A stretch of 64,000 nt of DNA from Spirosoma oryzicola (GCF_021233055.1 NZ_CP089538.1:787501-851500), one strand, 5' to 3'. Counted from the stretch's first letter, positions 1 through 7,694 are shown. A program made the numbers and translations. Notes: generated by a model from the letters alone, not told the origin.

Positions 1-1199
1 AAAGCGAAACTCTCGCCGTACAAGTCAGTCAACACGATAGCGGCTGACGACGACTGCGTAGCGTGACCTGAAGGATAGCCGGGGAAGGGGGGAGCTGGCC
101 AGAATGGAACCCAGGCCGGATCAATGGCCAGCCGAGCATAGGTGTAGGGCCGAAGGTTATTGAACAAATATTTACACCGCCAGCATAATACGAACGCATC
201 AGAGACTGCGATACCTGTTCTGGCAAACGTTTCGGCGGCTTTCGCCAGATCTGCTTTAGCCGTCTTAACAGTAATGTTGGCGATGCTGTACGAATGACCA
301 GGTGGTGTGAACGTTTCAGCAGGATTATCGGCCCACCATACGGCAATCTCCTTTTCTGTCTGGGTCAAGTTTTTCGATTTTACATATACATCCAGATACT
401 GTGCGAACATTGCTGACTTCACATCCGTCGAATAGGGTAGCGGTTTAGGCATCGGCAAGTCCATATTTGCTTTGACAAACGTTCGGTTCTTCCCCCAGTA
501 AGGCTGCATCGGAATCTTCTGTCCGTTTTCTGTCGTTTGCCAAAGTCCCGGCCCCGTCGGTACGACATAGCTGGTCGGAAAATTTCGGCTATAGCCCTCA
601 TGTCCCCCGTCGGTTTTAGACCATTCAAACAACGCATTGGCTACATTCTGCCCAAACGTTACAGAACGTTGATTGACGCCCTCGTCTGAGCCCTTAAAGT
701 CGGCGTACAGCGTTTTTTCGAGCGCGTCGATGGCTGACTTGTTCGCAGTCGAGGCCGTTGTGTACAGGCTACGTAAGATCGTTGCTTCGGCAGCATTGGC
801 GCAAAGTGCCCAGTTATATTCCTTGGCGTCGGGCTTGGGGAGGGTTGTTAAGCCCTGAAGTTGACCCGCCAGCGACCTGTGATCCGTTATGCCGGGAACA
901 ACCGCTTCGTACATAGCCAGACCAGCGTAACCAAACGCTCGGGAAGCTACTGGTGGACTAAAGCCAGGTGTTGTCATTGTCAGCTTCAGTTGAAGGACTG
1001 CCCACTGGCTAGCAACATCGGCATTGTATTGATTGGCTGGTTTACCGCTTGGTGCGTTGGCATCCGGTTGAGTTGGTTCAACAGGCTGAAGGCGGCACGC
1101 TTGAAGAATAGCTAAAATTAGTAGCGGTACCCATGCTCTGCGCAGCACACGCAAAGACACCAGTTTGTCCACTAGAACTAACGGTAAATAATCGTTCAT
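1..1199 (-). CDS. Vanadium-dependent haloperoxidase / PAP2-family lipoprotein, C-terminus cut by window edge
   Basis: Reading the minus strand from the ATG at 1199 gives one open frame that runs off the left edge after 399 codons. The N-terminus has a hydrophobic stretch ending in LAILQAC, a lipobox, so export as a lipoprotein is likely; an in-frame GTG shortly downstream is an alternative start. Near the edge the frame reads PGYPSGHATQSSSAA, the PSGH signature of the PAP2/vanadium haloperoxidase fold, in which the His takes part in vanadate or phosphate chemistry. Upstream of it is the long helical region typical of bacterial vanadium-dependent haloperoxidase homologues (for example AFGYAGLAMYEAV). 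The distal Arg and second His of the active site lie outside the window. Whether it is a true haloperoxidase or a phosphatase cannot be decided. It is divergent from dnaG. Confidence 0.85.
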   Translation of the reverse strand, partial: MNDYLPLVLVDKLVSLRVLRRAWVPLLILAILQACRLQPVEPTQPDANAPSGKPANQYNADVASQWAVLQLKLTMTTPGFSPPVASRAFGYAGLAMYEAVVPGITDHRSLAGQLQGLTTLPKPDAKEYNWALCANAAEATILRSLYTTASTANKSAIDALEKTLYADFKGSDEGVNQRSVTFGQNVANALFEWSKTDGGHEGYSRNFPTSYVVPTGPGLWQTTENGQKIPMQPYWGKNRTFVKANMDLPMPKPLPYSTDVKSAMFAQYLDVYVKSKNLTQTEKEIAVWWADNPAETFTPPGHSYSIANITVKTAKADLAKAAETFARTGIAVSDAFVLCWRCKYLFNNLRPYTYARLAIDPAWVPFWPAPPFPGYPSGHATQSSSAAIVLTDLYGESFA

Positions 1200-1354
1200 A
1201 AGCTACGGATAAGGACATGATCTTGGATCAAGTGCCTAGCTGATCCGTCAGCAAAAAATTTGCCAGATGCAGATTAATATTCCTGTTTTGCGTTTGCGAA
1301 CTGGCAAAGGGGCCGACTTTCAGAGTAAATTTGATTTCTCAATTCTCATTGTCC

Positions 1355-3382
1355 ATGCGTATTCCCGAAGAAACAGTTGAGCGAATCCGCCAGTCGGCTG
1401 ATATTCTCGAAGTTATTAATGACTTTGTCTCTCTAAAGAAGCGCGGCAGTAATTACATCGCCTGTTGCCCGTTTCACAACGAGAAAACGCCGTCATTCAA
1501 CGTTAACCCCGTTCGACAAATCTATAAATGTTTTGGCTGCGGTAAAGCGGGAGATGCGGTGAAATTCGTAATGGACATAGAAAACATCGGTTACGGCGAA
1601 GCACTTCGGTACCTGGCTAAGAAGTACGGTATTGAGATTGAAGAACAGGAGCAGACGCCCGAAGAGTTGTTGCGGCAAAACGAGCGGGAGAGTTTGCTGA
1701 TTGTTTTAAATTTCGCCAAAACGTTTTTCCAGGAGGCTCTGCTGAAATCGGATGAGGGGCGAAGTATCGGACTAACTTATTTCCGTGAGCGTGGTTTTAC
1801 CAACCCTACGCTCGAAGCCTTTGAACTGGGCTACAGCTTCGATCAGTGGGATGCGCTCATGAACGAAGGAGTGCGTAGAGGCTACAATCGCGATCTCCTG
1901 GAGAAAGCGGGTCTCATATTGAGTAAGGAAGGCGGTAAAGTATTCGACCGCTTCCGGGGGCGCGTTATGTTTCCAATCCATAACGTTTCGGGGCGTGTCA
2001 TTGCGTTTGGTGCTCGTATCCTAAAGACGGATAAGAACCAGCCTAAATACCTAAACTCGCCCGAGACGACGGTTTACCACAAAAGCCAGGTTCTGTACGG
2101 AATCTATCAGGCAAAACAAACCATCAGGCAGGAGGATGTCTGTTACCTGACAGAAGGCTATACCGACGTTATATCGCTTCACCAGGCCGGGATTAAAAAC
2201 GTGGTGGCTTCGTCGGGTACTTCGCTCACAACGGAACAGATCCGGTTGATTGCCCGCTTCACATCAAACGTCACTATTTTGTATGATGGCGACGCTGCCG
2301 GGATAAAAGCGGCCCTGCGTGGCCTTGATATGGTGCTTGAAGAAGGGTTGAATCTAAGGTTGCTTCTTCTGCCCGATGGCGAAGACCCCGACAGTTACGT
2401 TCATAAGGTAGGCGCTGATGCATTCAAGCAGTACATTAAGACAAACTCACAGGATTTTATTGACTTTAAAGCCGGACAGTGGCTCTCAGAAGCTGGTGAT
2501 GACCCGCACAAACGAGCGGAAGGTATTTCAGACGTGTGCGCTAGCATCACGCGAATAACGGATCACTTAAAGCGCCAGACACTTTCGCAGCGGGTCGCGC
2601 AAGTGTTTCATGTCAGTGAGCAGTCTGTCATCTCCGAGATCAACCGCTTGCTTCGAAAACGGCAAGCCCAGACTCAAAAAGAATATGATCGTCAGCACGA
2701 CCGTGCTTCTAGGCAGGATACATCACAGCAGGAGCCATCGGTCGACGAATTGAACGCGCTGTTTGCTGAGTCAGGTATCGAGGGTATACAGCCAACGGTT
2801 CCGAAACAGCCGCTTGCTCCGGGAAACCGAACATCCACTGCCCGAACACCCCTGTCGTATCAGGAAGAGGAGTGCATCCGTCTATTGATGAACTACGGCG
2901 CACGGGAGCTTGAACCCGGAATTACCCTTTGCCAGTATGTGCTAAGCGAACTTCACGATATAGAGTTTCAAACGCCCCCCTTCGACCTTATTCTTACACT
3001 TTTCCGGGAAGCCTATCACCGGGGAGATATCTTGACGGCTGGCGACTTTTTGACGCAACAAGCCTCGGACGATTCTATCGTTCAGAATCAGGCTATCAAC
3101 CTAACTACGCCACGCTACGAAATCAGCGAAGGGTGGATCAAGCACGAGATTTATGTGCCATCCGAAGAAGAGATTTCTATTCTTGCTGATTCAGCGTACA
3201 AGAATATCCTACGAATCAAGAAAATGCTCGCTGAGCGACGCATGAACACCTTGCAGCAGCAATTGCGGGAAAGTAAAAACAAGAGTCCTGAAGAAGCAGA
3301 TCAACTTTTGTCCGAATTCATGCACTTCAAGCGAATCGATATTGAAATATCTAAGCTTTTGGGTACAGTCATATCCGGCTAG
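1355..3382 (+). CDS. dnaG: DNA primase DnaG
   Basis: Makes the RNA primers for DNA replication at the fork with DnaB helicase. The N-terminal CHC2 zinc-binding domain is clear (C38, H41, C59, C62 in CCPFHNEKTPSF and YKCFGCGKAGD). The catalytic core and TOPRIM domain follow, with EGYTDVISLHQAG and the acidic motifs ILYDGDAAG and DGEDPDSY. The C-terminal helicase-interaction region is divergent, as in other Bacteroidota. I chose the ATG at 1355 (MRIPEETVERI), the usual family start; the open frame extends 8 codons further to a TTG that is less likely. Length 675 residues is normal. It seems to be a single-gene transcript. Confidence 0.97.
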   Translation: MRIPEETVERIRQSADILEVINDFVSLKKRGSNYIACCPFHNEKTPSFNVNPVRQIYKCFGCGKAGDAVKFVMDIENIGYGEALRYLAKKYGIEIEEQEQTPEELLRQNERESLLIVLNFAKTFFQEALLKSDEGRSIGLTYFRERGFTNPTLEAFELGYSFDQWDALMNEGVRRGYNRDLLEKAGLILSKEGGKVFDRFRGRVMFPIHNVSGRVIAFGARILKTDKNQPKYLNSPETTVYHKSQVLYGIYQAKQTIRQEDVCYLTEGYTDVISLHQAGIKNVVASSGTSLTTEQIRLIARFTSNVTILYDGDAAGIKAALRGLDMVLEEGLNLRLLLLPDGEDPDSYVHKVGADAFKQYIKTNSQDFIDFKAGQWLSEAGDDPHKRAEGISDVCASITRITDHLKRQTLSQRVAQVFHVSEQSVISEINRLLRKRQAQTQKEYDRQHDRASRQDTSQQEPSVDELNALFAESGIEGIQPTVPKQPLAPGNRTSTARTPLSYQEEECIRLLMNYGARELEPGITLCQYVLSELHDIEFQTPPFDLILTLFREAYHRGDILTAGDFLTQQASDDSIVQNQAINLTTPRYEISEGWIKHEIYVPSEEEISILADSAYKNILRIKKMLAERRMNTLQQQLRESKNKSPEEADQLLSEFMHFKRIDIEISKLLGTVISG

Positions 3383-3501
3383 TACTCACACCATGCATTA
3401 AAGCCTTTCGTAGTAACAAAATAACGCAGAGTGTTAACAATCTGTCGATTACTTTTTTATCTTAGTACAATAGTAATTTTTTACTATAATGACCACAAAA
3501 A

Positions 3502-3527
3502 AAGTTCCCTAATTACCTAGGGAACTT
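3502..3527 (-). terminator. Rho-independent terminator
   Basis: A 9-bp inverted repeat (aagttccct / agggaactt) with an 8-nt loop. On the minus strand it is followed directly by a run of T, so it ends the small gene at 3555-3983. It may also serve dnaG from the other side. Confidence 0.8.
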
Positions 3528-3554
3528 GCCTTTATCAAGAAGGAGAGGTGAACA

Positions 3555-3983
3555 CTAAGCTATAGCTACCGTTTTAACACTGGTCAGTTCAGCGTCAATT
3601 TCCCGGTTCAATTCAGTTAACAAACGAGCGTGAGAATGAAGTTGTCCAGGCTTAGAAGGTTGCATGGCTCGGCCCGCTTTTTGACCAGACATATCAACCA
3701 TTAAAGTCATTAAGACATCGCTCATATGATGACGTAATGTAATAAGTTTGCGTAAGCGCGACCGGTTGTTTGCGTTCGACTGCCGATGACTATTAGACTG
3801 GAGCGAATTGATAACCTCAGTGAGTTTAGCGTAGCGACGATGGAACTGTTCCGTGGCTTCTACCCACTCCATGATTATACTTTGTATTTCAGTTGAGGAC
3901 GCTTCGTAAGCAGACGACATTGGTTCTTCCTGGATCATCATATCGCTAGTTTCTGAATAGACAGACGGTTGGCTGATGATCAA
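3555..3983 (-). CDS. Hypothetical protein, 142 residues
   Basis: I do not recognise the family. The protein is mostly polar and predicted helical, with no signal peptide, membrane segment or metal-binding motif. The middle (residues about 30-100) is rich in His, Arg and Met-Leu heptad-like stretches such as LITLRHHMSDVLMTLM, which could form a helical bundle. Support for its being real: it is the longest frame here, it ends 28 bp before a well-formed terminator in the right orientation, and the opposite frames are short. In-frame Met codons at residues 15, 16 and 22 are alternative starts. It is divergent from the LuxR-type regulator at 4173, and a long palindrome lies between them. Confidence 0.65.
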   Translation of the reverse strand: MIISQPSVYSETSDMMIQEEPMSSAYEASSTEIQSIIMEWVEATEQFHRRYAKLTEVINSLQSNSHRQSNANNRSRLRKLITLRHHMSDVLMTLMVDMSGQKAGRAMQPSKPGQLHSHARLLTELNREIDAELTSVKTVAIA

Positions 3984-4023
3984 AAGTAGTATGGTACTAT
4001 AAGGTAAAACAAGTCGTTTTGCG

Positions 4024-4105
4024 TGAAATCACCATTTCTCCGGACGAAATCACCCATAAAAAGGGCCTGTTTTCGGTGATTTCGTCCGGAGAAATGGTGA
4101 TTTCA
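4024..4105. repeat. Perfect 31-bp inverted repeat with 20-nt loop
   Basis: Arms 4024-4054 and 4075-4105 are exact reverse complements over 31 bp. Each arm contains two direct copies of GAAATCACC and a small internal hairpin (GAAAT-CACC-ATTTC). The element sits in the intergenic region between two divergent genes, about 40 bp upstream of the start at 3983 and 70 bp upstream of 4173. No T tract follows on either strand, so it is not an ordinary terminator. It could be an operator, a cruciform, or a repeat unit of the genome. Confidence 0.9.
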
Positions 4106-4172
4106 GAATGTTGTTGTTGTTTAAACTCTAAATAGGCTAGTACTTTCAATCACTCTTTTACAAATAACAGAC

Positions 4173-4868
4173 ATGGATCAGCCAACGACAAATCAGGATG
4201 GCGCAAAAAACTTCGCACTACGTCGACGGGATTTTTCTATTCTCGTGGCGCAGTCAGAAGTATTCAATTGTGAAGTATTGAGTCAACTGCTAAAGGAGCA
4301 AGGATACAATGTAGTAGGACGTGCTGTCGAGATGGAGGATACGCTGAAGCAAATTCGTGTCAAACGTCCCCAATGCGTTATTCTTGAGTCCGAGATCTCC
4401 GGTAAGCGAAGTTTTGATATAGTTGAAGAGATGCAACAGTCTAATTATCAGACGAAGTTCATTCTGTATACGAGCAAACCTGACCTGCGCATGATTGCCA
4501 AAGCCATGCAAATGGGCTTCTTTGGCTTTTTGTACGCTAGCGATGGGTTGGATGAGCTATATCGTTGTTTTCAGACCGTCAGTGCAGGCGGGTGCTATTA
4601 CAGTAGCGGATTTATGAGCTTGCTGAAGAATTTTGGTGTGGAAGTACTCTCCGATAGCACACGAGATGAACTAAATCGATTGACGGACCGGGAGCGCGAG
4701 GTCTTAAGAATGGTCGCTAATGGCTTAACTGCTGGAGAAATTGCCGATCAGTTGGGGATTAGCTACCGAACTGCCGTAAATCATAAAACCCATATAGCAA
4801 AAAAGCTACAATTAGGTAGCTGTCGTCAATTGCCAAGATACGGTATATCCGTAAAGAGTTACTTATGA
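4173..4868 (+). CDS. NarL/LuxR-type response regulator with degenerate receiver domain
   Basis: Residues about 21-140 have the receiver fold and 165-215 a LuxR-type helix-turn-helix (LTDREREVLRMVANG, then AGEIADQLGISYRTAVNHK), so it should bind DNA as a dimer. The phosphorylation pocket is altered. The acidic pair that follows beta-1 is Q27-S28, the phospho-acceptor Asp is E72 (VILESEIS), and the conserved Lys is A122 (GFLYASDG); only T100 remains. It probably does not take phosphate from a histidine kinase and may be constitutively active or ligand-controlled. No kinase gene is adjacent. The C-terminus stops soon after the recognition helix. It converges with the LytTR gene 10 bp away. Confidence 0.85.
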   Translation: MDQPTTNQDGAKNFALRRRDFSILVAQSEVFNCEVLSQLLKEQGYNVVGRAVEMEDTLKQIRVKRPQCVILESEISGKRSFDIVEEMQQSNYQTKFILYTSKPDLRMIAKAMQMGFFGFLYASDGLDELYRCFQTVSAGGCYYSSGFMSLLKNFGVEVLSDSTRDELNRLTDREREVLRMVANGLTAGEIADQLGISYRTAVNHKTHIAKKLQLGSCRQLPRYGISVKSYL

Positions 4869-4878
4869 AATCAATTAA

Positions 4879-5901
4879 TCAGGAGGCCATGATAAACGAA
4901 TCCGTAGACGTATCAGCGTATGGACGCTGACCATTACCCTGTAACCATTCACGAAATTCCTGCATACGGGCACGAGGAACCACTATTTCGTGTCGATCAG
5001 GTGTGTTTAATCGAACAATGTATTTGCCATTCTCCCAATATGCGTAATTAAGAACAGCCTGCCGATTAACAATATAGTCGCGTTTGATGCGGAAGAAACG
5101 ACTAGGATCTAATTCCGTTTCTAGTTCATTCAGCGTTTTTGCGACTAAATACTGGCCTTTTTCCAGCTGAGCGTAGTAGTATCGATCTTCAATGGTGAAG
5201 AAGTAAACGTCTTCAACGGGGAAGTCGAGTTCGCCGTGCTGGTTTTTACCCTTCATGTGGGATAAATAATTGCTGGCGGGCGCAGCAGCTACGGTTGTTT
5301 GTGCTGCAATGGCAGCTTGAGCTGCCTGAACGGCCATAGCCGCCTGACTCTCAGCTGCTTCCTGAGCTTCCTGTCGCTGCGTAAAATAGTCAGATAGCAG
5401 AGACGTATTGGTTACAATGTAACCAATCAACAGCATTGGAATTAGATAACGAAAGTAGATACCAGCGGTAAAAGTGCCTCCCAGGTATACTTCCCAGTAT
5501 TTTGAAAAGGTATAGTTAGGAAACTGCTCTAGCAAAAAGCGGATCGTTTCAGTTGCCGGGTTGAAAACGAAAAACGACAACAGAATCGTAGGCAGCAGTA
5601 AAAGCTCGTATTTGGTTATATCACGCCACGTCAAATCGACCGAATCGATCTTATAACGGGTATGATGCAGATTGATTAATGTAATAATGATGTATGTGCT
5701 GCATATTTCCGGAATAAGCAGGCTTCTCAACCAAAGGCTGACGTAGGGCAGAAGGCCCCCAGCTTTAACCAGCTTTTCTACTTTGACTGTGTAGGCAGAT
5801 GTCCAGGATAGCCCTTCAATAAGCAGAACGATACCTAACAGAAGCCCAATTCCGTAGATCGGCTTTTTTAGGAAAGTCCTTGTTAATTGTATTGCTTTCA
5901 T
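4879..5901 (-). CDS. Membrane-anchored LytTR-family transcriptional regulator
   Basis: The N-terminal half carries about four hydrophobic segments (near residues 14-35, 45-65, 95-115 and 145-165), so it sits in the inner membrane. A long Ala/Gln/Glu-rich linker with repeated AAQAA-type segments (about 175-215) leads to a C-terminal LytTR DNA-binding domain. That domain reads VEDVYFFTIEDRYYYAQL, then LDPSRFFRIKRDYIVN and the closing IVVPRARMQEFREWL. LytTR proteins bind direct repeats and often control secreted peptides, virulence or surface functions. It starts at 5901, divergent from the twin peptide genes with 182 bp between, which makes it the obvious candidate regulator of that locus (inference). 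Confidence 0.88.
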   Translation of the reverse strand: MKAIQLTRTFLKKPIYGIGLLLGIVLLIEGLSWTSAYTVKVEKLVKAGGLLPYVSLWLRSLLIPEICSTYIIITLINLHHTRYKIDSVDLTWRDITKYELLLLPTILLSFFVFNPATETIRFLLEQFPNYTFSKYWEVYLGGTFTAGIYFRYLIPMLLIGYIVTNTSLLSDYFTQRQEAQEAAESQAAMAVQAAQAAIAAQTTVAAAPASNYLSHMKGKNQHGELDFPVEDVYFFTIEDRYYYAQLEKGQYLVAKTLNELETELDPSRFFRIKRDYIVNRQAVLNYAYWENGKYIVRLNTPDRHEIVVPRARMQEFREWLQGNGQRPYADTSTDSFIMAS

Positions 5902-6004
5902 GTTGCCCTTAGCAAAAATCTGGACTAAGATAATGGTAATAATTGACTAATCCAATACGCATTATTGAGACTTTTCTTCGATTGATGACCCTTGCCCTGG
6001 AATC

Positions 6005-6012
6005 TAATTTTG
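6005..6012 (+). promoter_or_regulatory. Candidate -7 promoter element TAATTTTG for the twin-peptide operon
   Basis: TAATTTTG fits the Bacteroidota -7 consensus TAnnTTTG. A TTG at 5982-5984 lies 20 nt upstream, about where the -33 element is expected. The first peptide start codon is 71 bp downstream of the element, leaving an A-rich leader. No experimental evidence. Confidence 0.5.
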
Positions 6013-6083
6013 TATCAATCAAACGGCGCACAAAACAGCGCCAACCAGGCAAGTAAACCAAACGAAAAAATAGAAAAGTCATC

Positions 6084-6251
6084 ATGAAAAAGCAATTCGC
6101 AATCAAAGCCGTTCAAGCAACTAAAAACAACGTTCTATCAATTGCTAAAAGAGAATCAGCAAGCATTCTCCGACTAGCTGCCGACGATAACGGTTGCTGC
6201 CAAGTAATGGCCTTCAACAGACTTTCTTCCAAGCTTACTCTTTCCCTTTAA
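6084..6251 (+). CDS. Small peptide 1 (55 residues), candidate precursor peptide
   Basis: Unknown family and shorter than common gene-calling limits. It starts MKKQFAIKAVQATK, continues through a Lys/Ala-rich helical stretch to LRLAAD, then has Cys38-Cys39 and ends SSKLTLSL. It has no signal peptide. The copy at 6384 shares 45 of 55 residues. In the first 33 codons 9 codons differ silently and 2 change the residue; in the last 22 codons 2 differ silently and 8 change it. Silent divergence shows selection on the protein, so this is a real gene, and the contrast between the halves looks like leader and core. Function unknown; a modified or acylated peptide is my inference. Confidence 0.8.
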   Translation: MKKQFAIKAVQATKNNVLSIAKRESASILRLAADDNGCCQVMAFNRLSSKLTLSL

Positions 6252-6263
6252 TAGGTAAAAGTA

Positions 6264-6335
6264 AGCCATCCGCCCAGCATCTCCACAAACAAGAAATTGC
6301 TTCTTGCCGAGATCGCTTTCAAACAGTGCCTAAAA
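6264..6335 (+). pseudogene. Dead 5' fragment of the LPLAT-like gene between the two peptide genes
   Basis: After peptide 1 the sequence aligns with the start of the gene at 6564: KPSAQHLHKQEIASCRDRFQ here against MSSALRLYKQELSRCRDHFQ there. The start codon is AAG instead of ATG, and homology ends after about 23 codons, where the leader of the second unit begins. It is a by-product of the 300-bp duplication, not a gene. An open frame runs through it from an upstream ATG at 6194, but that overlaps peptide 1 in another frame. Confidence 0.8.
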
Positions 6336-6383
6336 CAGCGCTGATCAAGCAAACAAATCGAACGAAAAAACAGAAAAGTCATC

Positions 6384-6551
6384 ATGAAAAAGCAATTCGC
6401 AATCAAAGCCGTTCAAGCAACCAAGAACAACGTTTTGTCTGTTGCTAAAAGAGAATCAGAAAGTATCTTACGACTGGCTGCTGGAGATATACCATGCTGC
6501 TATGTAATGGCCTTCCAAGGAGTCTCTTCTAAACTTACTTTTTCCCTTTAA
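6384..6551 (+). CDS. Small peptide 2 (55 residues), candidate precursor peptide
   Basis: Paralogue of the gene at 6084 with the same length and no gaps. The N-terminal part is nearly identical (V20 for I20, E26 for A26). The C-terminal part reads GDIPCCYVMAF and ends SSKLTFSL. Cys38-Cys39, the VMAF that follows and the SSKLT-x-SL end are kept, while the residues around them have changed. It stops 12 bp before the LPLAT-like gene, so the two are very likely co-transcribed. No lanthipeptide dehydratase, radical SAM enzyme, YcaO or protease-exporter gene is nearby, so it does not fit the common precursor classes I know. Confidence 0.8.
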   Translation: MKKQFAIKAVQATKNNVLSVAKRESESILRLAAGDIPCCYVMAFQGVSSKLTFSL

Positions 6552-6563
6552 CAGGTAAAAATT

Positions 6564-7679
6564 ATGTCATCCGCACTGCGTCTTTACAAACAAGAACTTT
6601 CCCGTTGTCGGGATCACTTCCAGCAGATTGATCTGCACAAGGAACGAGGCTACCTGATGAAGTTCACAACGTTTTCTGCTAATGTCGAAAACATCATGCC
6701 CTTCATTCCTCGCAGTGAACACGAAACGCTATTTCAGGAGTTATTGTTGCAACAGGTTTTTACTACGTTCGATCACCAGTGTTTAACGGCCGGCGATCTA
6801 GTAAAAACAAGTGGAGCGCAGGAATTATTAACAAAGCTGGATAGCCCTCGCATCTATTGTACCTATCACCTTGGATCGTATCGAATTCTGACGAGTTTAT
6901 TGTTTCGACGGGGAGTCGATTGTGTACTGCTGCTTGGCAGCAATGCAAACCGTCATCAAGGAGAAGGAATGATAGAACATGCTGAAGGTTTACGCAAAAA
7001 GTATAACCTGACCAATATTTTCCGCATTGTCGAAGCGAACAGCCCCTCTGCTGGGCTAACCGTTCTGCGGGAATTGAAAGCAGGAAGGTCGTTGATTGTT
7101 TATGTCGATGGTAGCCCTGAGACAGCACCTGAACCCGGCGAGGAAGATAAGTTTATTTCAGTGCCGCTAGGGGATCGTCGAGTATTGACGCGTAAAGGAG
7201 TTGCGTATCTTTCTCATGCTACCGGTGTACCCATTGTACCCGTAGTTTGTTATCGTCAACCTGATTTAAGAAATGTAGTTCATTGTCTTGACCCCATCCG
7301 GCCTATTCGCCACAGTGATCGGGATATGTACTGTCAGGAAGCAATGACGCAGTTGTACAAGGCTTTCTGGCCTTATCTAAAGCGCTACCCAGCCCAATGG
7401 GAAGGGTGGACATATATCAATTCGTTTTTGGAACCAGAAGAACCAAAACGAACGGAACAGGGGCGCTGGCCTGCACGCCCAACGTTTAATCAAGATCGGT
7501 ACACCCTTTGTGATCTTGAAAAGGCACCTATTCTATTTGACCGTCGTTTGTATCAGACGTATGAAATTACGGAGGACCTACGTGATCTGCTTTTGAACAT
7601 CAACTCAGTTGATTCCGTAGAGGGACTTGTCGGCAAAGATATGTTCGGCGAGTTAATGGAAATGGAGGTTCTCCACTAA
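6564..7679 (+). CDS. LPLAT-fold (LpxL/HtrB-like) protein with C-terminal PqqD-like domain
   Basis: 371 residues. Residues about 40-290 resemble the lysophospholipid acyltransferase family that includes lipid A acyltransferases: YHLGSYRILTSLL, GRSLIVYVDGSP, RKGVAYLSHATGVPIVPVV and YPAQWEGWTYINSF follow the family order. The catalytic His-x4-Asp/Glu motif reads H102-LGSY-R107, so the acidic residue is missing. There is no N-terminal membrane helix, unlike LpxL. Residues about 308-371 form an added domain (ILFDRRLYQTYEI, then LRDLLLNINSVDSVEGL and ELMEMEVL) that looks like a small PqqD-type winged helix, the fold used to bind leader peptides; this assignment is tentative. It lies 12 bp after peptide 2 and ends in a strong terminator. 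I infer it acts on the two peptides. Confidence 0.72.
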   Translation: MSSALRLYKQELSRCRDHFQQIDLHKERGYLMKFTTFSANVENIMPFIPRSEHETLFQELLLQQVFTTFDHQCLTAGDLVKTSGAQELLTKLDSPRIYCTYHLGSYRILTSLLFRRGVDCVLLLGSNANRHQGEGMIEHAEGLRKKYNLTNIFRIVEANSPSAGLTVLRELKAGRSLIVYVDGSPETAPEPGEEDKFISVPLGDRRVLTRKGVAYLSHATGVPIVPVVCYRQPDLRNVVHCLDPIRPIRHSDRDMYCQEAMTQLYKAFWPYLKRYPAQWEGWTYINSFLEPEEPKRTEQGRWPARPTFNQDRYTLCDLEKAPILFDRRLYQTYEITEDLRDLLLNINSVDSVEGLVGKDMFGELMEMEVLH

Positions 7680-7694
7680 GACATTGTAGCGAAA

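Larger units (their letters stand above)
6019..6620. repeat. 300-bp tandem duplication carrying the two peptide genes
   Basis: Two head-to-tail units with a period of exactly 300 bp: the two ATG codons are at 6084 and 6384. Each unit contains an untranslated leader (aaaacagcgc ... cgaacgaaaaaa type sequence), the peptide gene, the sequence aggtaaaa after its stop codon, and the first 20 or so codons of the downstream LPLAT-like gene. The 12 nt before and the first 38 nt of each peptide gene are identical; identity falls to both sides. Confidence 0.9.

Noticed and set aside
29..637. Minus-strand frames at 29-346 and 419-637
   Set aside because: They are shadows of the haloperoxidase-like gene, which reads through in another minus frame with a lipobox and the PSGHA motif.
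673..1115. Plus-strand frames at 673-858 and 861-1115
   Set aside because: They lie opposite the same gene and have no recognisable domain.
3470..3487. AT-rich stem ATAGTAA / TTACTAT after dnaG
   Set aside because: Seven A-T-rich pairs are too weak to call a terminator; the stem at 3502-3527 is a better candidate.
5909..6106. Minus-strand frame of 65 codons
   Set aside because: It overlaps the promoter and the start of peptide 1 on the other strand and has no support.
6194..6448. Plus-strand frame of 84 codons across both duplicated units
   Set aside because: It overlaps peptide 1 and peptide 2 in other frames; its only meaningful part is the dead enzyme fragment.
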